64,000 nt of DNA. It comes from Candidatus Thorarchaeota archaeon (GTDB lineage: Archaea > Asgardarchaeota > Thorarchaeia > Thorarchaeales > Thorarchaeaceae). Shown piece after piece: positions 1-9,335 of this stretch; position 1 is the stretch's first letter, and every line of letters begins with the position of its first letter. A program made the position numbers and the translations under genes. The stretch is from the NCBI GenBank assembly GCA_011364905.1, contig RDNZ01000005.1, positions 49,313 through 113,312 on the forward strand, written 5' to 3'. The notes under the pieces are model-generated. The model made no database searches. It was not told where the DNA came from and saw only the letters and a list, made by a program, of their open reading frames with translations.

Positions 1-571
1 TTGGTTCGCCTCCAGCAAATTGGATCGCAGGAGCTGGAACAGGTAAATTGCTACGGAGGTTCTTCATCATATCAAAGACCTCCTGAGGTTCTGGCTCATA
101 GACAGTTCCACCCTCAGCAGCAACAGCGAAGCAAATAGGACATCGAAGGTTACAGCGATTAGTCACATCAAGAAGAGCAAGAGCTGTGTGAGACTTGTGT
201 TCAGGGCATTGGCCACAATCTTCGGGGCAGCCTTTCACAGTTTCAGTTCGCGGATTGTCAAGACCAACTGACTTGTACCACCACTTTTGGGCTTTCTTGA
301 ACATTTCAACATCACCCCAGTAAACATCCACAAACTCTCCATGCTTCTCACAGGTCTTCTTGTACATGACCTTACCATCGTCTTCATAGAGGGTTGCATC
401 GATCACATGGACTTCATCATCAGTCAAGAAGCATTCAGGACAAATCGATTGAGTCGTATATGGTAATTCTTTGACTGGGTACCGTTCAACATGATACCTT
501 GATATTGGCCCACCATCTTCATGTTTTACGGGTTCTTCTGGTATTTTTTTAATATCATTATCAGTAGCCAT
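1..571 (-). CDS. tes: Tes-like radical SAM protein (tetraether lipid synthase family), C-terminus cut off
   Basis: The first 190 residues of a radical SAM enzyme read leftward off the window, starting at the ATG at 571. An N-terminal CPEC metal site is followed by a CEKHG element, a GCPEDCGQCPEHKSH cysteine cluster and the radical SAM motif CNLRCPIC at about residues 141-148, then a PAPAIQFAGGEP segment. This order (extra N-terminal cysteine clusters before CxxxCxxC, and the HKSHTA/VTNRCN stretch) is what I recall for the MJ0619/Tes family, which joins archaeol tails to make membrane-spanning tetraether lipids. The family assignment is strong; the exact product is inferred, since paralogues with other substrates exist. 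The gene stands alone, with a TATA-like CTTATATT on the minus strand near 650. Confidence 0.8.
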   Translation of the reverse strand, partial: MATDNDIKKIPEEPVKHEDGGPISRYHVERYPVKELPYTTQSICPECFLTDDEVHVIDATLYEDDGKVMYKKTCEKHGEFVDVYWGDVEMFKKAQKWWYKSVGLDNPRTETVKGCPEDCGQCPEHKSHTALALLDVTNRCNLRCPICFAVAAEGGTVYEPEPQEVFDMMKNLRSNLPVPAPAIQFAGGEP

Positions 572-688
572 AATTATTCACTCCATGGCCAAATAAAACC
601 ACCACTGAACAGGGTGGTATTGTCTGATACGGTGCGCCAAGAATTTGAATATAAGTTTAATCCGAAGTTTCCGAATATGTAAAGTGAG

Positions 689-1006
689 CTACTCGTACCC
701 TTCAGCTTCTTCAGATGAAAGAACATATCCCTTCGTGAATCCGCCTCGAGCAAGAAGTTTACTGTGTCGTTGGAGTTCAATGAGTGCTGTGTCTGCTTTT
801 CTGAGTCTAAGTAGGGCATCGATAGCCTCTTGAATATCGACTAGTTCCTCAGTATCACCAGAGAAAAGAAACTCCTTTGCCTCTTCGACAATCTTCTCGC
901 GAAGCAGCACTTCAAGCTCATCAGGTCCGGCAACGCGAACCCTGGGATTTCCTCCATTTTCACGAATAATGTCTGGAATCTTATCTCGTACTAGTTTTTC
1001 TGCCAA
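689..1006 (-). CDS. MazG-like nucleotide pyrophosphohydrolase domain protein
   Basis: Small all-helical protein of about 105 residues opening with AEKLVRDKIPDIIREN, the hallmark start of small phosphoribosyl-ATP-pyrophosphohydrolase/MazG-like proteins, followed by EEAKEFL and EELVDIQEAIDALL, the acidic helices that bind Mg2+ in this fold. It probably hydrolyses a nucleoside triphosphate to the monophosphate and PPi; the substrate cannot be read from sequence. A longer frame opens at 1042, but the TTG at 1006 is preceded by a perfect GGTGAT Shine-Dalgarno with 4 nt spacing and starts exactly at the conserved N-terminus, so I chose it. It lies 16 nt after the stop of the upstream gene on the same strand and is likely co-transcribed with it. 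Confidence 0.7.
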   Translation of the reverse strand: MAEKLVRDKIPDIIRENGGNPRVRVAGPDELEVLLREKIVEEAKEFLFSGDTEELVDIQEAIDALLRLRKADTALIELQRHSKLLARGGFTKGYVLSSEEAEGYE

Positions 1007-1022
1007 GAGAATCACCCATTTC

Positions 1023-1697
1023 TTATCTGATTGCAAGCGCAACTTCTACTTGATATTTCGCAGCATCCAAGAATGCATCTGCAGCAAGTCTGACTGAATT
1101 GGGAAGTTCTGAGGTCCAAGGAGACTCAGCATCTCGTGGTGTAGATTCAGTCATAGCTGAGAATGCCAGATACTCGACATTCATTGCATCATCAAAGGAA
1201 ATCGTTCCCACCCATTGACCCTCTCCATCCACAACCTCGTACGTCGGGAGGAACTTCTTCATTCCTTCAGGAACAATGGCATTCCAATAGATCGACATGT
1301 CATTGAATTGCTCTGGGTCTCCGAGACCTATGGTGTACGTGTCCATTGTCGCAGTTGCTGTCACTAGCTTATAGAGAATACCTATGTGACAATTCAGACA
1401 CTGATTGAACTCAAGACCATCGCCGCTGGGTTCGACATATGCAATTCCATTTTTCTCAATATTATCGTCATTGCAGTGAACACAGAGATTCATGCCCCAT
1501 CTCACTTCAAGGTGGTCGCTAAATGGCCCCTTGAGAAAACGGTCTTCAGCTCCTTCAAAAGCGCTTCTTACTGCTTCTTTCCCTTCGCCGTCCATTTTGG
1601 TCCGGATGGCTTTCCAGACTTGAAGACCATCTTGCCAAAGAATGTTGAAAATCATATCTGCAAGCTTGTCAAGAGACCTTTCTTCTAATGCGCTCAT
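1023..1697 (-). CDS. Unrecognised protein with two CxxC zinc-type motifs
   Basis: A 224-residue soluble protein I do not recognise. It has a helical N-terminal third (about residues 1-65), then CVHC near residue 72 and CLNC near residue 100, which together could hold one Zn2+ or a cluster. The C-terminal half is mixed alpha/beta with a DAxxVEYLAFSAMTES stretch. No signal peptide or membrane segment. The order of helix-rich N-terminus then paired CxxC is vaguely reminiscent of small archaeal sensor-type proteins, but no function can be claimed. It probably forms a two-gene unit with the MazG-like gene downstream. Confidence 0.6.
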   Translation of the reverse strand: MSALEERSLDKLADMIFNILWQDGLQVWKAIRTKMDGEGKEAVRSAFEGAEDRFLKGPFSDHLEVRWGMNLCVHCNDDNIEKNGIAYVEPSGDGLEFNQCLNCHIGILYKLVTATATMDTYTIGLGDPEQFNDMSIYWNAIVPEGMKKFLPTYEVVDGEGQWVGTISFDDAMNVEYLAFSAMTESTPRDAESPWTSELPNSVRLAADAFLDAAKYQVEVALAIR

Positions 1698-2013
1698 AGC
1701 ATCACGTCAATAGAATAAGGACTAGACATTTCAATTAAACATTGGTTGGACCTCCTGAAGGTCAACTATTGCTAGCCTAAGATTTTTAACTAAGTCAGAA
1801 TGAGATTCCAGAGGACGAATAGGTGAGAAAAGGATGGATTGCCAAATTCACTAACTCATATGAAAGTGAATGTAGTCCGTTCTCTGATTGCATGCTTGTT
1901 CGATCTTTTATGGTGTATTCAGAGCAATATGTTAGACAACCATACTCCATATCGAGCTGCCATACTGCATTTGCAAGTTACAGATATTATCTATTCCGAC
2001 GTTGGTGATGGAA
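1698..2013. other. Divergent intergenic region before ileS
   Basis: About 310 bases between a leftward gene and rightward ileS. The short open frames here lack ribosome sites and family resemblance. An AT-rich ATTTTTAACTAAG stretch near 1782-1794 could be a promoter element. I see no RNA gene, no long leader hairpin and no T-box-like structure. Confidence 0.3.
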
Positions 2014-5000
2014 GTGTTCAAGCCAGTACCCAGTCAAGTTGATTTTGTTGCCCAAGAAAAAGAAATGCTCAAGCTGTGGAGTGATTCGCAGATTTTTGAG
2101 AAACTAAAGAGTCTCAGAGCAAATGGGCCAATCTGGTCATTCCTTGATGGCCCCATCACAGCCAACAATCCCATGGGAATCCATCATGGATGGGGACGCA
2201 CCTACAAAGATCTATACCATCGTTTCAAAGGTATGCAAGGATACCACACCCGATATCAAAATGGATTTGACTGCCAAGGGCTTTGGGTGGAGGTCAATGT
2301 GGAACGGGACTTGGGATTCAAGGGCAAGCAGGACATAGAAGCATTCGGATTGGAGAAGTTTATCATTCTATGCAAGCAGCGTGTTTTGAAATACGCTGCA
2401 ATCCAAATGGAGCAGAGTGTACGTTTAGGCTATTGGATGAACTGGGACAATCCAGAAACTCTTCAAAAATTGCACGATGCTCTTGGTAAAAACCCGTTAG
2501 CAGAAATGACAATCGAAGGCGTGAAAGGTCCGGTCACTGGTACAGTTGAACAACTTGTTGGAAAGCTTGGGACACCTGAGGTGGGAGGATCGTATTTCAC
2601 ATTCTCTGAAGAGAACAACTATACGATTTGGTCTATGCTAAAATCCTGTCATGATAGAGGGTGGATATACAAAGGCCGGGACGTAATGCCATGGTGCGCT
2701 CGATGCGGAACGGGAATTAGTCAACATGAGATAGTAACCGAGGGCTATCGTGAGTTGACGCATCCTAGCATCACATTGAGATTTCCATTGGTAGATCGAC
2801 CTGGAGAAAGTCTTCTTGTATGGACCACGACGCCATGGACCCTGAGCAGCAACGTTGCAGCAGCTGTTGGTCCAGACTTAACATATGCAAAGGTGCGTCA
2901 GGGAGAGGAAATTCTGTACCTCAGTAACAAGACTTTACACATGCTGAAAGGAGATTTCCAAGTTGAGGAGGAACTCCTAGGTCTCGATATGGAGGGGTGG
3001 GTATATCATGGCCCTTTCGATGAGCTTCCGGCTCAGAAAGAGCATGACGTTGCAGGAAAGCACCGAGTGGTTGCTTGGGATGAGGTAGGTGAGGAGGAGG
3101 GTACAGGGATTGTACATATTGCACCAGGTTGTGGTGCAGAAGACTTCGAACTCTCAAAGGAGCTTAATCTTGCTGTAATTGCGCCACTTACGGAGAATGG
3201 AATTTTCCTGGATGGATTTGACTGGCTGACTGGGATGAATGTGAAGGAAGTTGCTCAGCCAATATTCGATAACCTCCGCAAGAAGGGTCTGGTGTACAGG
3301 ATAGAGGACTATACTCACCGATATCCTGTGTGTTGGAGATGCCAAGAAGAGCTGGTCTTTCGGCTTGTAGATGAGTGGTTCATTTCCATGGGTGCGAAAC
3401 TAGACATTCCGTATGAAGATGTCATGGAAGAACAGAAAGAACATAATCTTCGCTACCAAATCATGGAGGTGGTTACCAGCGATACCAATTGGTATCCTTC
3501 CTTTGGAAAAGATAGAGAGCTAGATTGGCTTCGAAACATGGATGATTGGATGATCTCCAAGAAACGCTATTGGGGACTCGCGTTGCCAATCTGGGAGTGT
3601 TCGCACTGCGGCCACTTCGAAGTGATAGGCAGTAGAGATGAACTCAAGAAGCGAGCTGTTGCTGGATGGGATGCTTTCGAGGGGCATTCACCACACCGAC
3701 CGTTCATAGATGAGATTGAGATAGAGTGCACTGAATGTAAAAAGAGAATGAAGCGAATACCTGACGTTGGAAACCCATGGCTGGATGCAGGTATTGTTGC
3801 CATGAGTACAATGAGGTACAATTCAGATAGAGAGTATTGGAACAAATGGTTCCCAGCAGATCTCATTAGCGAGAGCTTTCCGGGGCAATTTCGAAACTGG
3901 TTCTATAGTTTACTCGCAATGAGCACAATCCTTGAGCGTCGAGCACCATTCAGGGATGTCTTCACCTATGCCACACTGAATGCTGAAGATGGAAGGCCGA
4001 TGCACAAATCCTGGGGCAACATGGTGGAGTTTGATGATGCAGCCGATTCGATGGGAGTTGATGTAATGCGCTTAATCTATTGCGCTCATCGACCTGAGAA
4101 GGACCTTGCCTTTGGATACCACCGTGCTGATGAGGTGAGGCGACAGTTCCTGATTCCGCTATGGAATGTCTACTCATTCTTTGTCACATATGCTTTGATA
4201 GATGGATGGGTTCCGCATAAGGAGAGGAGACTGACTCTAAGCCTATTGGACCGATGGATACTCTCAAGAATGAATGAGTTCACTCGCGAGGTTACAGATT
4301 CTTTGAATGCATATGAGCCGGATACAGCGACAGCGGCCATCGCTCGTTTCATAGATCATCTTAGTAATTGGTATCTCCGGCGAAGCCGAAGGCGATTCTG
4401 GGCTGAATCAGGAGCAAGTGACGATGTTGATGCAGATAAGAATGCAGCATATGATACGTTGTATCGTGTGCTCATCACTCTATCTCGACTACTTGCCCCA
4501 TTCGCACCGTTCGTATCAGAAGCTATGCATCAGAACCTAACACAGGGAGTTGAAACAGACACACCTGAAAGCGTTCATCTTTGTGATTGGCCTCAGAGCG
4601 AGTCCATCGATACAAAACTCAACTCAGAAATGGAGTTCATCTTACGTCTGGTTTCACTTGGACATGCAGCAAGAAACCAAGCGAATTGTAAACTTCGCCA
4701 ACCATTGTCAGAGATCGCATTTGCTGTTACTTCTGATATGGAACAAGAAGTAGTTATGCGCTATAAAGATGTGATAGCAGATGAACTGAATGTAAAAGAA
4801 GTCCGGCTGCTAGATGTTACTGCTGAGGTGATAAGTTATCAGCTCAAGCCACTGCCAAAGCAGCTAGGTCAGAAATATGGCTCGCGTTTCCCTGAACTCA
4901 GAAAAGCCATATTGCAGCTAGACACACGAGATGCTTCAACCCAGTTTCTGAATGGCAATTCAGTTGATGTGACCTTAAATGGAGAGAAATTCAGTATTCT

Positions 5001-5370
5001 GCCCGAAGAGGTCGAAGTAATCGTACAAGCCAAAAAGGGCTTTTCAACTGCGTCAGAAGGACCCTACCTTGCAGCCTTAACAACACAAGTGACGCATGAA
5101 CTGAAACTTGAAGGCCTTGCTCGAGAGTTCGTCAGACGTGTTCAGAATTTGCGCAAGTCGGCGGACCTCAACGTCAATGACCAGATAGAAATCCAGTACT
5201 CTTCAAGCAAGATTATGGCTGAAGCAGTAGAGAATCATCAAGTGTATATCTCAGAGGAAACGCTGGCTGAAAACTTGAAACAAGTGCAAAAGCCTGCAGG
5301 CAAATTTCACGAGGAATATACATTCGCGGACGAAAAGCTGGTGTTAGCGATTACTCGTATTAAGAGCTAA
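2014..5370 (+). CDS. ileS: Isoleucyl-tRNA synthetase, divergent form
   Basis: Class Ia aminoacyl-tRNA synthetase of about 1,118 residues that charges tRNA-Ile. The HIGH region reads NNPMGIHHGWGR (His-His-Gly near residues 57-59), the CP1 editing domain carries TTPWTLSSN, and the catalytic loop reads MHKSWGN at about residue 663 where most IleRS have KMSKS. Zinc pairs CARC, CWRC, CSHC and CTEC follow the usual layout, and a C-terminal anticodon domain of several hundred residues completes the protein. These two signature variants are what I recall from a divergent IleRS-like class common in actinobacteria and relatives, not from typical archaeal IleRS. Start chosen at GTG 2014: a GGTGAT site sits 4 nt upstream and it gives the usual (M)FKPV N-terminus; TTG 2002 and ATG 2008 are alternatives. 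Confidence 0.9.
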   Translation: MFKPVPSQVDFVAQEKEMLKLWSDSQIFEKLKSLRANGPIWSFLDGPITANNPMGIHHGWGRTYKDLYHRFKGMQGYHTRYQNGFDCQGLWVEVNVERDLGFKGKQDIEAFGLEKFIILCKQRVLKYAAIQMEQSVRLGYWMNWDNPETLQKLHDALGKNPLAEMTIEGVKGPVTGTVEQLVGKLGTPEVGGSYFTFSEENNYTIWSMLKSCHDRGWIYKGRDVMPWCARCGTGISQHEIVTEGYRELTHPSITLRFPLVDRPGESLLVWTTTPWTLSSNVAAAVGPDLTYAKVRQGEEILYLSNKTLHMLKGDFQVEEELLGLDMEGWVYHGPFDELPAQKEHDVAGKHRVVAWDEVGEEEGTGIVHIAPGCGAEDFELSKELNLAVIAPLTENGIFLDGFDWLTGMNVKEVAQPIFDNLRKKGLVYRIEDYTHRYPVCWRCQEELVFRLVDEWFISMGAKLDIPYEDVMEEQKEHNLRYQIMEVVTSDTNWYPSFGKDRELDWLRNMDDWMISKKRYWGLALPIWECSHCGHFEVIGSRDELKKRAVAGWDAFEGHSPHRPFIDEIEIECTECKKRMKRIPDVGNPWLDAGIVAMSTMRYNSDREYWNKWFPADLISESFPGQFRNWFYSLLAMSTILERRAPFRDVFTYATLNAEDGRPMHKSWGNMVEFDDAADSMGVDVMRLIYCAHRPEKDLAFGYHRADEVRRQFLIPLWNVYSFFVTYALIDGWVPHKERRLTLSLLDRWILSRMNEFTREVTDSLNAYEPDTATAAIARFIDHLSNWYLRRSRRRFWAESGASDDVDADKNAAYDTLYRVLITLSRLLAPFAPFVSEAMHQNLTQGVETDTPESVHLCDWPQSESIDTKLNSEMEFILRLVSLGHAARNQANCKLRQPLSEIAFAVTSDMEQEVVMRYKDVIADELNVKEVRLLDVTAEVISYQLKPLPKQLGQKYGSRFPELRKAILQLDTRDASTQFLNGNSVDVTLNGEKFSILPEEVEVIVQAKKGFSTASEGPYLAALTTQVTHELKLEGLAREFVRRVQNLRKSADLNVNDQIEIQYSSSKIMAEAVENHQVYISEETLAENLKQVQKPAGKFHEEYTFADEKLVLAITRIKS

Positions 5371-5403
5371 GTCCGACACTAGAATTGCATCTATCTAGAG
5401 GGA

Positions 5404-6732
5404 TCAGAGAGAACCGGATTTCCGTATGAGCACATCGATTAAGGTGTGATAGACTTCAGAAGTTGTTCGTAAGGACTCTATTGAAACCCATTCATTCACT
5501 CCATGAACGTTGTCGCCTATCGGACCAAAGTCGAAGAGGTCAGCGCCTTCGCCAGCAAAAAACCGAGAATCAGAAGCTCCAAACCCCTCAATGACTCTAT
5601 ATGGTATCCCCTCTTTCTCAAGAGCCCATCGCGCAGCTTTGATGAGCTGTGAATCAGGGTCGCAGTCCACGTAGCCTATACCTGGATGAACTTGAAGTGA
5701 GAACAGGTTTACTCGGTCCTTCAAGGCGTTTTCCATAGCCAACTTGATAGATTCATCGTCATTCGTCATTGAACGAATATCAATGTACAGAGTCCAAAGG
5801 TCACCTTCCTTTGACAGGATGTTGGGACAAATGTTGGTCCCCATATCTGAAGGGTGCGTCGGAAATGCAATACGAGTAATTGGAAGCAAGGACCGCATCA
5901 GATTGGTCAGAGCTGAGTCATAGGTATAGTCTGAACCTGTTTCACTTGGATGAATAACCTCCATCTCAATCCAATCTGGTACAACATTACCCTTGAGAAA
6001 TGCACCTTTGACTGATTCTACCACGGCTTGAGGATTGAGATCAAGATACTTCGATGCGGCAATCATCGCGTGCCTATCTACGCCAAATCGCAAGTAAGCA
6101 CTATGTCGAGTGTTCGTACCATAGGTTTCAGTCTCCACTCGTATTGTTTCTTTAGTTCCTCGAATCTTCTGTTTCTCTTCTTTGACTTTAATGAATGTAG
6201 GAAGGATGTTGCGTCGGCGATGAATGATATTCTGCCCAGATCCATCTGCGACAACAACATGGTCCGGGAAGAGACCCTGCTTTATTAGATACTCCTTCAA
6301 GAAACCTGCTCCTTGACGACCCCCTAGCTCTTCATCCCCAGATACGGCAATCATAACTGTACAAGGAAAATCGGATTCCGCAATCTTTTCAGCGAGGAGC
6401 AGAAGCGAAACAACATTCCCCTTATCATCACATGTTCCTCTTCCGTAAGCTCTGTCACCTTCGATTCTAAGCTTCAACGGATCCGAGTCCCAACCATCAC
6501 CAAATGGGACAACATCAAAGTGAGCAAGGAAGAGGATTTTGAATGAACCATGACCTCTTCGAGCAAACACTGTGAAGTATCCATTGGACTCTAGGATTTC
6601 AGAGTGAAAACCATAATTCTGAAGTACGCCACTAATGAATTCTGGGCACTCTTTTTCTGGCTTTGTGTTTCCATCATTTCTTGTGTCGAACGAAATCAGA
6701 GTTTCTAGAAGGTCGGTGGGGTCTAGTTTCAT
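5404..6732 (-). CDS. M20 family metallopeptidase (ArgE/DapE/CPG2 type)
   Basis: A 442-residue zinc-dependent amidohydrolase. Metal ligands are visible: AHFDVVP (His71), GRGTCDDKG (Asp102), the catalytic acid pair in SGDEELGG near 133, VADGSG (Asp) and a C-terminal NVHGVNEW His. The middle section is the dimerisation/lid domain. It cleaves an acyl group or C-terminal residue from a small peptide-like substrate; ArgE, DapE, LysK-type and dipeptidase functions cannot be told apart by eye, and no amino-acid biosynthesis genes sit next to it. It ends 33 bases from the end of ileS, in convergent orientation. Confidence 0.85.
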   Translation of the reverse strand: MKLDPTDLLETLISFDTRNDGNTKPEKECPEFISGVLQNYGFHSEILESNGYFTVFARRGHGSFKILFLAHFDVVPFGDGWDSDPLKLRIEGDRAYGRGTCDDKGNVVSLLLLAEKIAESDFPCTVMIAVSGDEELGGRQGAGFLKEYLIKQGLFPDHVVVADGSGQNIIHRRRNILPTFIKVKEEKQKIRGTKETIRVETETYGTNTRHSAYLRFGVDRHAMIAASKYLDLNPQAVVESVKGAFLKGNVVPDWIEMEVIHPSETGSDYTYDSALTNLMRSLLPITRIAFPTHPSDMGTNICPNILSKEGDLWTLYIDIRSMTNDDESIKLAMENALKDRVNLFSLQVHPGIGYVDCDPDSQLIKAARWALEKEGIPYRVIEGFGASDSRFFAGEGADLFDFGPIGDNVHGVNEWVSIESLRTTSEVYHTLIDVLIRKSGSL

Positions 6733-6793
6733 CTCAATCAGTTGTAGACGTGCTTAAACGAGTCAAAAGTCTATCCTCTGGGGAAGCCGTTCT

Positions 6794-6833
6794 AAAAAAA
6801 GTAGGGTCGAGGAGCAATCAATGGACTGCTCCT
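6794..6833 (-). terminator. Hairpin plus T-tract after the EF-2 gene
   Basis: On the minus strand, 14 bases past the EF-2 stop, AGGAGCA and TGCTCCT form a 7-bp stem with a 10-nt loop (6833-6810), followed after 9 nt by seven consecutive T (6800-6794). This is consistent with termination of the EF-2 transcript before the downstream M20 gene. Confidence 0.55.
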
Positions 6834-6847
6834 GTCTTCAAACTGGA

Positions 6848-9061
6848 TTAAGTTCGTTTGTACATCCATCGACTCCAAGAACTCAGGCTTGGCATTTCCT
6901 CAGGCATACCTTTTCGAGCTCTAATCTCTAGGATGATCTCTTCCTGCATGTTGCTAGGTAGCGGTTCGAATCCTCTGAACTCATAGCCAAAGAAGCTCCG
7001 ACCCGCGGTTGCACTCCTGAATTCATCTGCAATCCCTATGGTTTCTGCAGTCGGGAGTGTACCCTTCACAGTGACTGTGTCTTCTTCACCTTCGATTGTC
7101 ACGATTTGACCGCGATGTCCTGTCAGGACCTTGATAACCTGTCCCTGTGTATCGGTTGGAGTTTTGATATCAGTGTTCAGAACGGGTTCAAATAGTCCAG
7201 GTTTCCCTGTTAGAAAACTCATGTTAAGTGCAGCACTCACCATTGTGGCGACCTCGTTGTAACCAGTGTGAGCAGGGTCGGTATGGACCGTTGCATCAGT
7301 GAGCACTACTCTAACACCCATCACAGGCTCTTTTGCGATTGGACCGCCTTCAATAAACTCTCTGAATGTAGTCTGAAGATATGAGAATATTCGCTCAAAT
7401 CTCTGGACACCGCTCATAGCATCGACAAGTATGGAGGACTCGTAGATATCAAGGATCTTTCTGGCTTCCTTCGCATCCCATCCAGCCTCGTCTCGGAGAA
7501 TAGCTGCACGCTCACGGTCCGGCATTTCAGCTGTAATCCTCTTCTTTCTGATGAGCTCCACAGTCTTTTCGTCAAGCGGTTCAAGATACATTCGAATCCT
7601 GTTGTGTCCATTGGGAGACTTGGTGTGAAACTCGTCGCCCTTATCAGTCATCTTTTCTCTGTACACAATGATTGGCTCAGATACCTTGATCTTGACTTGC
7701 TCGTTGATTCTCTTTGTCAGAATCTCAATCTGAAGTGGGTCAATACCATCAAGTCGGTACTCACCGGACTCCTTGTCGTGAACGAACCGTGCAGTGGGGT
7801 CAGCCATGATCCACTTTGAAACGACCTCACCGAGCTTAGCGATTTCTTGTGGATCGACTGGTTTAATGCTTCTACTAACAACAGGTTCACTGACATATTC
7901 AATGGCCTCAAAGCCCTTCATATTGGAACCCGGCATAACGAATGACTCACCACTTGGACACATGAACCCAAAGACAGAGAAGAGGTTACCAGCAGGCACT
8001 TCATCCATGTCAAGAATGTCGGTGATCTCTTGGACACCCAAACGTTTCACCTTTGCATTCTGTTTCATGTTGACTAGTTGAATCTCCTGTCCAGACTTGA
8101 TTGTGCCTGAGAAAACCCGTCCAATGAGTGTAGGTCTCTTGCTTTTGGGATCAATGAAAATCTTGGTAATCATTCCGAGCAGAGGTCCATTCGGATCACA
8201 TTGTACAAGCGCCTTACCCTCCGGACTGTCAAGTTCTCCAGACCAGATTCGAGGTATCTTGTACTTTTGAGCCTCTTTTGGACTGGGCAAGTGTTTTACA
8301 ATCATCTCGAGGAGTGCATCATCGAGCGGTAGATTCTCTCGTAGCCAGCGCTCGTCACCCTCGTTGTATTTCTCGAAGACAATGAGAGGTTTGATATCCT
8401 TCTTCTCTAGGGTCTTCATAGTGAAAGCCCAACCAGTCTTCGCGCTTCCGATTGCAACACTTCCCTCTTGGAAACTCACTCTCCAGTTTAGGGCATACTC
8501 CTTTGGAGCGACCTTCTTGATGAGTTCGTTCACCTTTGCGATGATGATGTCAATACGCTCATAGACCTTAGCTGGTGGGAGCTTCAACTCGTTGATGAGT
8601 CGGTCCACTTTGTTGATGAACAGGACTGGCTTGCATGCTTCGCCGCCCACAGCAAGACGTATGTTAGTTTCCGTCTGAGTCATCACTCCCTCTAGAGCAT
8701 CGACAAGAATGACCGCGCCATCGCTGGCACGCAGTGCTCGGGAAACCTCTCCAGTGAATGAGAGGTGTCCAGGAGTGTCAGACAGCTGAACGAGATACTC
8801 CTCGCCGTCGACCTCGAAGTTCAACAGCACGACTGAAGTGAATATAGTGATACCGCGCTCCTGTTCCTCTTCGTCACTGTCTGTCATCAGTGCCTGTCCA
8901 GCAGCGGCATCACTCATCAGACCAGCGCGACGCATCAGATAGTCAGTTGTTGTGGTCTTTCCATGATCGATGTGAGCGCTAATGGAGATGATTCTCTTGT
9001 GCTCGAAATCGTTTGAAAGGATGAGCCTTTTGATTGCATCTGGCTCTTTGATTTTAACCAT
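6848..9061 (-). CDS. fusA: Elongation factor 2 (EF-2) paralogue with degenerate diphthamide loop
   Basis: A 737-residue translational GTPase of the archaeal EF-2/EF-G family, which drives ribosomal translocation. G1 (AHIDHGKTT, about 29-37), switch I (QERGITI), G3 (SDTPGHLSF) and G4 (NKVDR) are intact, and domains II-V follow in order to a C-terminal helix. Two deviations stand out: G3 reads HLSF instead of the usual HVDF, and the domain IV tip reads VHTDPAHTGYNEV where normal archaeal EF-2 has LHEDAIHRGPAQ. The modifiable histidine position (about 598) is His, but the surrounding Arg-Gly-Pro-Ala-Gln is lost. Asgard genomes are reported to carry such second EF-2 copies; this may be one, or the only copy in an organism without diphthamide genes. 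The start at 9061 has AAGGAG upstream. Confidence 0.85.
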   Translation of the reverse strand: MVKIKEPDAIKRLILSNDFEHKRIISISAHIDHGKTTTTDYLMRRAGLMSDAAAGQALMTDSDEEEQERGITIFTSVVLLNFEVDGEEYLVQLSDTPGHLSFTGEVSRALRASDGAVILVDALEGVMTQTETNIRLAVGGEACKPVLFINKVDRLINELKLPPAKVYERIDIIIAKVNELIKKVAPKEYALNWRVSFQEGSVAIGSAKTGWAFTMKTLEKKDIKPLIVFEKYNEGDERWLRENLPLDDALLEMIVKHLPSPKEAQKYKIPRIWSGELDSPEGKALVQCDPNGPLLGMITKIFIDPKSKRPTLIGRVFSGTIKSGQEIQLVNMKQNAKVKRLGVQEITDILDMDEVPAGNLFSVFGFMCPSGESFVMPGSNMKGFEAIEYVSEPVVSRSIKPVDPQEIAKLGEVVSKWIMADPTARFVHDKESGEYRLDGIDPLQIEILTKRINEQVKIKVSEPIIVYREKMTDKGDEFHTKSPNGHNRIRMYLEPLDEKTVELIRKKRITAEMPDRERAAILRDEAGWDAKEARKILDIYESSILVDAMSGVQRFERIFSYLQTTFREFIEGGPIAKEPVMGVRVVLTDATVHTDPAHTGYNEVATMVSAALNMSFLTGKPGLFEPVLNTDIKTPTDTQGQVIKVLTGHRGQIVTIEGEEDTVTVKGTLPTAETIGIADEFRSATAGRSFFGYEFRGFEPLPSNMQEEIILEIRARKGMPEEMPSLSSWSRWMYKRT

Positions 9062-9335
9062 CAGGGTGTCTCCTTGCTACTTACTTTGTGTCCCCTCGTG
9101 ATATTGTACGATAGCATGTCCCCAACTGTCCATTATCACACGAGAGAACTCGTTGGGAGCACCAGCAATCTCACTGGTGGCTTGCGCGACCTCGCGAGCA
9201 GATGATTAAAAGTATTTCTACAGGGGAATTCCAAATTGCTGAAGAATTGAAGACGACTCCTTCGGTTATGAAACTTCAGCTTGACAAATGCGTTTCAAAC
9301 GTCGAGTTAGACGACTCAATGCTCAAATATCAATT

